From an uncultured Candidatus Saccharibacteria bacterium (lineage in GTDB: Bacteria > Patescibacteriota > Saccharimonadia > Saccharimonadales > Saccharimonadaceae): DNA of 64,000 nucleotides. The stretch spans positions 120,356 to 184,355 of the forward strand of contig CAMJSX010000001.1 in NCBI GenBank assembly GCA_946408595.1, read 5' to 3'. Under the pieces are notes generated by a model. It had not been told where the DNA came from. It worked only from the letters and a program-made list of their open reading frames with translations, and did no database searches. Made by a program: the position numbers and the translations under genes. How positions within the stretch are numbered: position 1 is the first letter of the stretch; each line of letters starts with the position of its first letter. Positions 14,075 through 21,855 of this stretch are shown one piece after another.

Positions 14075-15730
14075 ATGTACAGCAATAATAGGATACTTAA
14101 TGCTTTAGCCGGCGTGCTTTTGTCGATGGTTTCTTTTTCGGTACTGATTTTGACTTTGCCGAGTGCCAAGGCTAGTGATAGTGTGGTCGATAATGTAACT
14201 ATCAACGTCCCAGTCTCCTGTTCTATGTCCGCTACTGGTAATAACTCACATAATGCCACTGTCCAGAATGGTGCTACAGTCAGTGATATCGGAACCACTA
14301 ACATTAAAGTCATATGTAATGATAACTCCGGCTATGCCATCTATGCCATAGGCTATACTGATGATACCTATGGTAAAACTGTATTAACAAGTTCAACACT
14401 AGGTTCTACTCACGATATCATTACATCATCTACTGTTACTACTGGTACCTCATCCTGGGCTATGAAACTAACAGCTACATCAGGAACCTATGCTCCTACT
14501 ATTGTTACTGACTATGCATCCTATCATGCAGTACCAGCAGAATATACTAAAGTAGCCTATCTCACTTCTTCTACTGACACTGGCAACAATGCTACTGGCT
14601 CTAATCTCACTACTACCTATAGAACCTACATCTCCCAAACTCAGCCTGCGGGAACCTATGTAGGGCAGGTGAAGTATACGTTGGTGCATCCGAATGGAGA
14701 ATTTCCGATGCCAAATAATCTAGTTGGTACAACTTTGAGGTTCAATGAGCATATTGATGTGGAATCGTTGGTCCCCGTTCTTGATAGTATGTCGGCCAAT
14801 GGTGTAAATTTACGATTTGCTGTAAAAGTTACACCCGCTGATTTATGTGCTCTGTTCGAAATACCAGCTACTGGCATTACGACCTGGAGTCAGTTCGTTG
14901 ATTCTTTACCTACCGTTTTAGCTTCTGCTGGTGCGACAGACATCCAATCTAATATGCATATAATAAATGAGGATCAATCTTATTCGTATTTAGATTATAC
15001 AGGGTTCTATGTTTTTAATTCTCCAGAATACTATCTATACTATAATATGCATGGAGGTAGTGAGGACACAAGCAATTGGTTATATATACCAGCCTCCACT
15101 GGCTCTATGTCTTTTACTCTTAACAATGAATCATACGGTTTTAATTCGTTTAGAGATTTAATTGGCGGATTTGCCAATGGTGCTTGGGTGAGCGAACAAT
15201 ACTATGGGTGGGATGGAGGTGTTTGGGGTGGTGAATTATTCCGTACAATTAGTATTTATGGAGGTGATGACGTTACTAATCCAGCGCTTATCCAGTGGTT
15301 GAATGATAATGCTACGTTATTGTACATTGAGGATTCTCCTGCTAATAAGACCTGGACGTTTAATGAATATGCGCCATCTGATCCTGATATGGAATGGGAC
15401 GTTACGGGGACAATTTATAGTAATCAGTATTCGGCTTACCACTTCGATTTAATTGATACAAATTTAGATTATGGGGTGCCTATATGGAGCTTTTATTACT
15501 ATGATACTACTGCTCCGTATGAGGCTTGGGATGGTTTTATATATTTGCCGGAAGATTTAAATATACCGGAAAGTGGTATAGATTACACCGCTGGCTGGTA
15601 TTTCGGAAATGGCCAAAGACCAGCACAATATGTACAGGTTTCGCCGCCAACTATTACACTTCAGGGTGGAGAAGACTTATATAACCCAGCTTTCATTTCG
15701 TGGTTACGTGAGAATGCGACTTCTAATTAG
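14075..15730 (+). CDS. Large secreted Thr/Ser-rich surface protein
   Basis: The 551-residue protein begins with a signal peptide (hydrophobic ALAGVLLSMVSFSVLILTL, then PSAKAS as a likely cleavage site). The first 200 mature residues are Thr/Ser/Asn-rich and beta-like and end in TQPAGTYVGQVKYTLVHPN, a motif I associate with secreted Saccharibacteria-type proteins. Two later segments are similar to each other (ISIYGGDDVTNPALIQWLNDNATLL and the C-terminal TLQGGEDLYNPAFISWLRENAT), which points to a duplicated small domain. No C-terminal membrane anchor is visible. Possible role in contact with a host cell is inference. Confidence 0.7.
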   Translation: MYSNNRILNALAGVLLSMVSFSVLILTLPSAKASDSVVDNVTINVPVSCSMSATGNNSHNATVQNGATVSDIGTTNIKVICNDNSGYAIYAIGYTDDTYGKTVLTSSTLGSTHDIITSSTVTTGTSSWAMKLTATSGTYAPTIVTDYASYHAVPAEYTKVAYLTSSTDTGNNATGSNLTTTYRTYISQTQPAGTYVGQVKYTLVHPNGEFPMPNNLVGTTLRFNEHIDVESLVPVLDSMSANGVNLRFAVKVTPADLCALFEIPATGITTWSQFVDSLPTVLASAGATDIQSNMHIINEDQSYSYLDYTGFYVFNSPEYYLYYNMHGGSEDTSNWLYIPASTGSMSFTLNNESYGFNSFRDLIGGFANGAWVSEQYYGWDGGVWGGELFRTISIYGGDDVTNPALIQWLNDNATLLYIEDSPANKTWTFNEYAPSDPDMEWDVTGTIYSNQYSAYHFDLIDTNLDYGVPIWSFYYYDTTAPYEAWDGFIYLPEDLNIPESGIDYTAGWYFGNGQRPAQYVQVSPPTITLQGGEDLYNPAFISWLRENATSN

Positions 15731-15837
15731 CTTTTGATTCTTGAATTTATACTAGTGGTGGTAGTAAGAGCACCGGTCGGTTAGTGCGTTGCGTTGTGCA
15801 GTAACCTTTGTTTCTCGCCTTTTTTCTAAACTTATGT

Positions 15838-16018
15838 TATACTTACGATGTAAGGCGTTTTAGCAGCTATCACCTGCAAGCCGGCGGAAGAAAGGGAATA
15901 ACCCGATTAGACCCGCTCGTGAATCCGCGTGAGAGATAAATTAAGTGCTGGCAGTAGCCAGAAATTGGATGGTACCGCTTCTAAAGGAGTTCCAATGGCA
16001 AAACCATTGGATTTTTTA
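15838..16018 (+). promoter_or_regulatory. T-box riboswitch upstream of ileS
   Basis: The 304-bp gap before ileS holds an extended -10 (TGTTATACT, from 15838), a short structured 5' region with a candidate Ile specifier ATC at about 15873-15875, and the T-box word TGGTACCGC at 15970-15978. TGGT matches a tRNA-Ile 3' end (ACCA). TTGGA before the T-box can pair with TTCCAA (antiterminator), and the same CCAATGG pairs instead with CCATTGG in a terminator at 15992-16017. Uncharged tRNA-Ile would thus promote read-through. Stem I looks short compared with Firmicutes T-boxes. Confidence 0.8.
15992..16017 (+). terminator. Regulated terminator of the ileS T-box
   Basis: CCAATGG-CAAAA-CCATTGG followed by ATTTTTT; mutually exclusive with the antiterminator. 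Confidence 0.85.
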
Positions 16019-16034
16019 ATTTAAAGGAGACCAA

Positions 16035-18977
16035 ATGAAATACCAAGCGGGCACACGAAGAAAGGCTATCGAATACGAGAAGGCTCTCGTAGATTGGTGG
16101 AAGAAGAATCAAACCTTCGAGAAGTCGGTTGAGAACCGACCGATTGACAAATCTTACGTTTTTTATGATGGTCCTCCGTTTATTACTGGTAATCCGCATC
16201 ATGGTACGTTGCTTAGTTCAATCGTGAAAGATGCTGTGCCACGCTACTGGACCATGAATGGTTACCGTGTGGAGCGAAGATGGGGTTGGGACTGCCATGG
16301 TCTCCCGGCAGAGAACTTCGTCGAAAAGCAACTTGGTATTACTGATCGTCGTGAAATTGGCACTAAGTGGTCGCTTGAGGATTATATTATTAAAGCGCGT
16401 GAGTCCATGGTGGCGAATTCCGAGACTTGGCGCTCGACTATTGACCGCATTGGCCGCTGGGTGGATTTTGATAATTGTTACCGCACGATGAACAAAGATT
16501 TTATGGAATCCGTGTGGTGGGCGTTCAAAAAATTATACGAAGCGGGTAAAATATATGAAGGCCGTAAGGTTCTGATGTATGATACGAAGTTTGCGACGCC
16601 GGTTTCTAAGGCTGAGGTGACCATGGATAACGACGCTTATCAGACCGTGACTGACCCTTCAGCTTACGTGAAATTCAGATTAAAAGGTGCGGAGAATACC
16701 TACTTTCTAGCTTGGACGACTACGCCATGGACGTTGCCGGCCAATATGGCACTCGCTATCAGCCCGGACTTAGATTATGGAGTCTATAATATTGATGGCG
16801 AACAATATATTTTGGCTACAGAGCGTGCAAAAGTTTTGTTCAAAGATGTGAAGCCAACGCAGGCTTTTAAAGGTGCGCACTTTGTGGGTCAAAAGTATGA
16901 GCCAATTATAAAAGTCGCGGATGGTTTGTTTGACTTAGGCCTACGTGGTGATAAAGGCACGATTACTCGTCCGGATACTTATACGGTACTGCTGGGTGAT
17001 TTTGTTTCGGCCGAGGATGGTACGGGCATTGTTCATATTGCTCCGGCTTATGGTGAAGACGATTATGCGCTGGCTCAGAAATACGAGCTGGATTTCGTGG
17101 ATTGTCTGGATGAAAATGGCTACTATCTTCCTGATATGGCAGAGGAGCTCCATGCACTTGGGGTACGTGATACCGACGAACACGGTATTCAGGCCTGGGC
17201 GGGTAATAAATTCATTGCTAAGGTGCTCGAAGAGAAGGGGATTATTTATAAGATTGAGTATATTCAGCACGAATACCCGTTTAATCCACGTTCTAAAGAG
17301 CGGATTATGTACCGGGCGTTTCCGTCTTGGTTCTTTGATATTGAGAACCAGAAGCCTCTGATGCTGGCGGAAAACGAGAATATCAACTGGTTCCCGGATT
17401 ATTTAAAACACGGCCGTTTTGCAAAGAATATCGAACAGGCGCCAGATTGGAATTTGTCGCGCGATCGCTTTTGGGCGACGGCAATGCCGGTATGGAAGGG
17501 CGATAGGGGGTCCATTAAGGTAGTGGGTTCTTATGATGAACTTTATGAGCTGTCTGGTAAGCGCCTTGAGGATTATCACCGTCCATGGGTGGATGCGATA
17601 GAGTTTGATATCGACGGGGAGCATTTTACACGGATTGAGAAGGTGCTAGATTGCTGGTTTGAATCCGGCTCGATGCCGTTTGCGCAGCTCCACTATCCGT
17701 TTGAGAACAAAGAGAAGTTTGAACGTAACTATCCGGCTGATTTCATTGTGGAATATGTCGGGCAGGTGCGGGCTTGGTTCTATTATGTGCATGCGGTGAA
17801 TACGGCGTTGGCTGAGATTGGCGCCTTTGGTGAGAAGGCTAAAAATGGTGCTAAAAATGCTTACAAAAATGTGATCACCACTGGCACACTGGCTGGGAAT
17901 GATGGTCGCAAAATGAGTAAGTCGCTTGGCAATTACACTGATCCGAATATCTTGATGGACCAGTATTCTGCCGATGCTTTGCGGTTCTTGCTACTGAGCT
18001 CCCCGGTGCTTTCTGGCGAGGATTTTGCGTTGCTTGATAAAGATGTCTCTGATGTCAGTCGTAAGCTAGCGATGCTTTGGAATGTGTACGACTTCTTTAC
18101 GACTTATGCCGAGATTGAGGGGATTGATAGCGATGGTTTGAAACTGGACGCTAAGAATCCTCTGGATGCTTGGATTGTCTCCCGTGCTTATCAGCTTCGT
18201 GATGCCATTACTGAGGGAATGGAAGAATATAATATCCCGAAGGCGCTTGAGGACGTTTTAACGTTCATTGACGATCTTTCCAACTGGTTTGTGCGTCGTT
18301 CGCGTCGTCGTTTCTCTAAAAATGAGGACGAGCAGGATAAAATGGCGGCCTTTGCCACGCTTTACTATATATTAATATATATAGCTAAGCTGTTGGCGCC
18401 GTTTACGCCGTTCTTGTCAGAGGAGCTATATCAGAAGATGACTGGTAGTGGTGAGTCTATCCATCTCCTAGACTGGCCAGAAGCGGGCGTGATTGACACC
18501 GAGGTGCTTGACCAGATGTCTCGTACCCGTCAGATTATTACCGATGCATTGGCGCTTCGGATGCAAAAAACCGATACCGAAGACCAAATTAAGGTACGTC
18601 AGCCTTTGTCTAAACTAGTTTATACTGGCGATAAGCTGCCGGATTTCTATGAGCAGATAATTATGGATGAAGTAAACGTGAAGAAGGTCGAAAACGGCTC
18701 AGAATTCACGCTTGATAAGACGCTGACCGAGGAGCTAAAGAGGGAAGGGTATGCCCGTGACCTGATTCGTGCTATCCAGTCGGCTCGTAAGAATGCTAAG
18801 CTGAATATGGATGATCGGATTAGGTTGTCGCTGTCGATTGACCTTCCAGCTGGTTTTGAAGGATTAGTATTATCTGAGGTACTAGCTGATTCGTTTGAGA
18901 AGGGAGCTAACTACGCTCACGATGAGATTGCTAAGGTTTCCGGCGAAAATGTCACGATTTCATTAGAAAAAATATAA
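16035..18977 (+). CDS. ileS: Isoleucyl-tRNA synthetase (eukaryotic-like type)
   Basis: IleRS (980 aa) charges tRNA-Ile. The class I catalytic parts are YDGPPFITGNPHHGTLL, GWDCHGLPAENFVEKQLG and DGRKMSKSLGNYTDP (KMSKS). The CP1 editing domain has AWTTTPWTLPAN and a later GTGIVHIAPAYGEDDY. The wording is of the eukaryotic-like IleRS2 type, which tends to be less sensitive to mupirocin. The HxGH signature reads HHGT, with the last His replaced. No C-terminal zinc-binding module is visible. RBS AAAGGAG precedes the ATG. Expression is controlled by the T-box. Confidence 0.95.
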   Translation: MKYQAGTRRKAIEYEKALVDWWKKNQTFEKSVENRPIDKSYVFYDGPPFITGNPHHGTLLSSIVKDAVPRYWTMNGYRVERRWGWDCHGLPAENFVEKQLGITDRREIGTKWSLEDYIIKARESMVANSETWRSTIDRIGRWVDFDNCYRTMNKDFMESVWWAFKKLYEAGKIYEGRKVLMYDTKFATPVSKAEVTMDNDAYQTVTDPSAYVKFRLKGAENTYFLAWTTTPWTLPANMALAISPDLDYGVYNIDGEQYILATERAKVLFKDVKPTQAFKGAHFVGQKYEPIIKVADGLFDLGLRGDKGTITRPDTYTVLLGDFVSAEDGTGIVHIAPAYGEDDYALAQKYELDFVDCLDENGYYLPDMAEELHALGVRDTDEHGIQAWAGNKFIAKVLEEKGIIYKIEYIQHEYPFNPRSKERIMYRAFPSWFFDIENQKPLMLAENENINWFPDYLKHGRFAKNIEQAPDWNLSRDRFWATAMPVWKGDRGSIKVVGSYDELYELSGKRLEDYHRPWVDAIEFDIDGEHFTRIEKVLDCWFESGSMPFAQLHYPFENKEKFERNYPADFIVEYVGQVRAWFYYVHAVNTALAEIGAFGEKAKNGAKNAYKNVITTGTLAGNDGRKMSKSLGNYTDPNILMDQYSADALRFLLLSSPVLSGEDFALLDKDVSDVSRKLAMLWNVYDFFTTYAEIEGIDSDGLKLDAKNPLDAWIVSRAYQLRDAITEGMEEYNIPKALEDVLTFIDDLSNWFVRRSRRRFSKNEDEQDKMAAFATLYYILIYIAKLLAPFTPFLSEELYQKMTGSGESIHLLDWPEAGVIDTEVLDQMSRTRQIITDALALRMQKTDTEDQIKVRQPLSKLVYTGDKLPDFYEQIIMDEVNVKKVENGSEFTLDKTLTEELKREGYARDLIRAIQSARKNAKLNMDDRIRLSLSIDLPAGFEGLVLSEVLADSFEKGANYAHDEIAKVSGENVTISLEKI

Positions 18978-19083
18978 TAATAAACTTATTCTTGTTTACG
19001 GTTCGTATCGCGCCAGGACTGGATTTTTAATATTTTTACCTCTGTAAATTTGACAAAAAGGTGAAAAATAAGCATAAACACTA

Positions 19084-19147
19084 TTGACTTTTTTGCGAAA
19101 GTGTGCTATACTGAAAATAAGTTAGAAAATAAAATAAAAATTCTAAC
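19084..19147 (+). promoter_or_regulatory. Strong promoter and 5' leader hairpin of the small-ORF locus
   Basis: TTGACT (19084-19089), 17 bp, TATACT (19107-19112) with an extended TGC. The transcript would begin with GTTAGAA (19121-19127), which pairs perfectly with TTCTAAC (19141-19147). The ~100 bp between ileS and this promoter show no gene. Confidence 0.7.
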
Positions 19148-19191
19148 AAATAAACAAAAATAAAAACTAACCAAAACAAAAAGGAAACAAT

Positions 19192-19356
19192 ATGGCGAAT
19201 ATAAACACCTACAAAATACCAAATTTTGAGTACTATAACGATGAAGCTAGCTATGCCTCGCCAACAGAAACTAGCGAAGAAGCTACCGAGATGATTAGGA
19301 AGGCCAAGTCTAGAAATATTAAATTAGGTAAGGCCGCCATATTCGGTAACTTATAA
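19192..19356 (+). CDS. Small protein of 54 residues, unknown function
   Basis: The ORF starts with MANINTYKIPNFEYYNDEAS and ends in KLGKAAIFGNL. It is too short for the ORF track. It has a good ribosome site (AAGGAAAC) 7 nt upstream, lies 80 nt after a near-consensus promoter and before a second tiny ORF and a terminator. The N-terminal half is acidic and Tyr-rich, the C-terminal half basic (MIRKAKSRNIKLGK). This acidic-leader/basic-tail shape is reminiscent of a peptide precursor, but no processing site or modification enzyme is visible nearby. No family recognised. Confidence 0.55.
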   Translation: MANINTYKIPNFEYYNDEASYASPTETSEEATEMIRKAKSRNIKLGKAAIFGNL

Positions 19357-19397
19357 CCTCTGCTAAATAGCAGTTTACTCTAGAAAGGAGTTGTACC

Positions 19398-19496
19398 TTG
19401 AAAGAAAAAATATCAAATTTAACATGGAGGATTGCCAATGTAAATAATTTACAATTAGTTTACGAAGTCGCAGTTATTATCGTTAACTCTATGTAA
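19398..19496 (+). CDS. Tiny ORF of 32 residues with TTG start
   Basis: A TTG at 19398 follows AAAGGAG by 9 nt. The peptide (MKEKISNLTWRIANVNNLQL, then a hydrophobic VYEVAVIIVNSM end) could insert in or touch the membrane. It lies between the 54-residue gene and a terminator, in the same transcript. The length makes chance possible; the ribosome site and position are the support. Confidence 0.35.
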   Translation: MKEKISNLTWRIANVNNLQLVYEVAVIIVNSM

Positions 19497-19530
19497 AAAC
19501 AATATAAAACTACTAGCCATAAAAGTAAAA

Positions 19531-19555
19531 ACCGAACAAAGCGTTCGGTTTTTTC
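19531..19555 (+). terminator. Terminator of the small-ORF locus
   Basis: ACCGAAC-AAAGC-GTTCGGT hairpin followed by TTTTT. Confidence 0.9.
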
Positions 19556-19589
19556 TTACGTTTTACGATGGTTTTTTGCTAAAAAATGT

Positions 19590-19618
19590 TTGACCATTTT
19601 ATAAGCTTATGCTAAACT
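19590..19618 (+). promoter_or_regulatory. Promoter of the surface locus
   Basis: TTGACC (19590-19595), 17-bp spacer, TAAACT (19613-19618) with extended TGC; starts the three-gene unit 19659-23316. Confidence 0.6.
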
Positions 19619-19658
19619 TAAAAACAGAAAGGTCAACAAATAACATAAAACTTTAATT

Positions 19659-19985
19659 ATGGAAAATTATCTCATTGGGCGCGATACCCTCGGCAAGCTA
19701 GTCGATCAACTGATCGCCCAGAAATATCCCAATCAATCTCCGGATTCATTAAATGAAATTCGTGAGGATAATATCAGGAAGTTAGACGATCAGATTAGCG
19801 AGGCTATTTTTGGTGGTCTAAACGATGAACAACTTGACGAGATAAATGCAATGTTTGATCGAGAAGAAAATAACCCATCGGCCTTTCAAATTTTTTTCAA
19901 GAACGCTGGTATTGATTTGGAACAAGTTATCAAAGATGAAATGTCAAAGTTTAGCCAGGAATTCTTAGGAGGTGAAAATGCATAA
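19659..19985 (+). CDS. Small helical protein of unknown function (108 aa)
   Basis: The sequence is acidic and predicted helical (LGKLVDQLIAQKYPNQSPDS, NIRKLDDQISEAIFGGLNDE), with no signal peptide, membrane segment or cysteines. The general shape (helices with regularly spaced Leu/Ile and an acidic C-terminus) recalls small DUF5663-type proteins seen in CPR genomes; this is a weak match from memory. Its stop overlaps the start of the next gene, whose ribosome site AGGAGG lies inside this gene's end. The leader has only a distant AAAGG, 25 nt before the ATG. Confidence 0.6.
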   Translation: MENYLIGRDTLGKLVDQLIAQKYPNQSPDSLNEIREDNIRKLDDQISEAIFGGLNDEQLDEINAMFDREENNPSAFQIFFKNAGIDLEQVIKDEMSKFSQEFLGGENA

Positions 19986-21837
19986 TTCAGAAATATTCAG
20001 TGGTGGTAGTGGAGAAGCTGGCGCAAATAAAGGTGAAGCAACTAAGAAATATGAAGAGAGGGGAGAAAAAGTATTAAGTGCGGCTGAGAGAAAAGCTCTT
20101 TTGAAGGAAAAAGAGGAATTGTTGGCTAGGAGAGCCGAGATTGATGCAGAGCTTGCAGCTTTGGATAGCGATGAACAGAAAGAGCCAGAATCTTCGGAGC
20201 CGGAACCATCTGGGCAACCAGAAGGTACAACGGATCCGGAAGGGGCATCCGACCCAGAGGGAGCGACAGACCCAGAAGGAACATCTGATCCAGAAGGTGG
20301 GGCAACAGACCCTGAAGGAACGCCTGAACCGGAGGGTGGTACATCAACTCCACAAGGTGGCGAGAACAACGCTACACCAGAGGGGCAGCATAGAGCTAAG
20401 ATTGAATATGTCAAGAAGAGGGCCAAGAAAAATTCAGGCGTTAGAGATGTTGTAATAGGGGCTGCGACCATTGCCTTAGCAGGATTTTTGGGCGTGGCGA
20501 TTGGTACAAATGGATTCAATGTTGCTCAAAACAATAATCAGGCACCGCAAGGTTCGTTGAACCCTACTGCAATTGTCCAAACTGCTCAGCCAGAGAGAGC
20601 TCCATCGCCGGATGGCACGACATCGCCAGATGGTGCAATACTACCGGATGGCACAATAATACCAGGCAGCACTACTGCTAATGAGCAAGATGCTTCCGCT
20701 ACAGAAAATGAAGAGAAAGAAAAAGGCATCAAAGACGGATATGGCGAACGTGGTATGTGGCTTTCCCAGAACAAGGAACATGATTATGATTATGGTGACG
20801 CCAAGGAAGTTGGTGAAGTGTGCGACCATGATGAAGTTGAGATGTTGAAATACACCGCCGACAATCAGGTTGAAAGCCTTGCTGATTATATGGCTGAATT
20901 CCCAGAAGAGTTATGTCCGGAAGGATTCTATGGACTGAACCCTCGTGAGATAGAGAAGAAACTTGAAAGCCTTACCCCTGATGAATATAAGAAGGTTAAG
21001 GCGCAGGCGATGCATGCTTTGGACGAAGCTTATACTCGTGCCACTGTGACGCAGCGTGATTATCATCATTATGGCATGTTGCTTGGCGATGAAAAAGGCG
21101 CTGTGGTGCATGAAAACATGCAACTTGTTGACAGAGGTATTGGCCCAGGTGTTGAGGTTGTTGAGTTCTATTGGGTTGATAAAGATGGTAAAGAAATCGG
21201 TTCAATGCTCGTGAATATTCGTCGTACTTCTGCGAATGAGAAGGGCGAAGTTGATGAGCACGAAGGTGGTTTAGAGGTATTAAGAGTTGGTACTACTGAT
21301 CAGGGGCCTGAAACTCCTCCAACTCCACCGACTCCACCAACTCCTCCAACGCCAGAGACTCCAGAACCAAAGAAGCCGGAAGAGGAAATTGAGCATGCTG
21401 GACCACGTGTCGATCAGCAAGGTCTTGATGAAGAAAAAACTCCAGCTACTAAGCTAGAAGATGATCAAGCTGGTTTTGAAGGAATAGAACAACAAGAGAG
21501 AAAAGATGAGGCTGAAGCGGCAGAGGCAGCTAGAATCGCTGCCGAGCAAGCTGAAAAGCAAAGAAAGGCAGAAGAGGAAGCCGCTGCTCGTCGTGCGGCT
21601 GAGCAAGCAGAAGCAGAAGAGGCTGCGCGTAAAGCTGATGAGGCTGCTCGAAAGGCAACAGAGGAAGCTAGTAAGCAACAATCAGAAGCTGCCGAAGCTG
21701 AGCGTGCTGCTGATGATGAAGCAGCAAAGAGGGAAGCTGCTCAAAGAGCCGCTGATGAAGCCGCCCAAAGAGGCGCTAAAGAAGCTGACGAAAATGCCAA
21801 TGCTTCGGCTAGTGAAAGAGCAAACATAGATTATTAA
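19978..21837 (+). CDS. Single-pass membrane protein with DPEG repeats and coiled-coil tail
   Basis: The ATG at 19978 (619 aa) is preferred to the track's GTG at 19972, because GTG is part of the AGGAGGTG ribosome site. Order: coiled coil (about 30-62), acidic repeats of the type TDPEGASDPEGATDPEG (about 85-115), one membrane segment (VVIGAATIALAGFLGVAIG, about 157-177), a mixed folded region (about 250-430) with three Cys, a PPTPPTPPTP hinge (about 445) and an Ala/Glu/Arg coiled coil to the end. No signal peptide precedes the single segment. It probably spans the envelope; topology is inference. It is co-transcribed with its neighbours. Confidence 0.7.
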   Translation: MHNSEIFSGGSGEAGANKGEATKKYEERGEKVLSAAERKALLKEKEELLARRAEIDAELAALDSDEQKEPESSEPEPSGQPEGTTDPEGASDPEGATDPEGTSDPEGGATDPEGTPEPEGGTSTPQGGENNATPEGQHRAKIEYVKKRAKKNSGVRDVVIGAATIALAGFLGVAIGTNGFNVAQNNNQAPQGSLNPTAIVQTAQPERAPSPDGTTSPDGAILPDGTIIPGSTTANEQDASATENEEKEKGIKDGYGERGMWLSQNKEHDYDYGDAKEVGEVCDHDEVEMLKYTADNQVESLADYMAEFPEELCPEGFYGLNPREIEKKLESLTPDEYKKVKAQAMHALDEAYTRATVTQRDYHHYGMLLGDEKGAVVHENMQLVDRGIGPGVEVVEFYWVDKDGKEIGSMLVNIRRTSANEKGEVDEHEGGLEVLRVGTTDQGPETPPTPPTPPTPPTPETPEPKKPEEEIEHAGPRVDQQGLDEEKTPATKLEDDQAGFEGIEQQERKDEAEAAEAARIAAEQAEKQRKAEEEAAARRAAEQAEAEEAARKADEAARKATEEASKQQSEAAEAERAADDEAAKREAAQRAADEAAQRGAKEADENANASASERANIDY

Positions 21838-21855
21838 AAGGAAAGGAAGCCAAAG

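Noticed and set aside
19965-20519. 184-residue minus-strand ORF rich in Gly/Ser/Pro
   Set aside because: Shadow of the DPEG repeat region on the plus strand.
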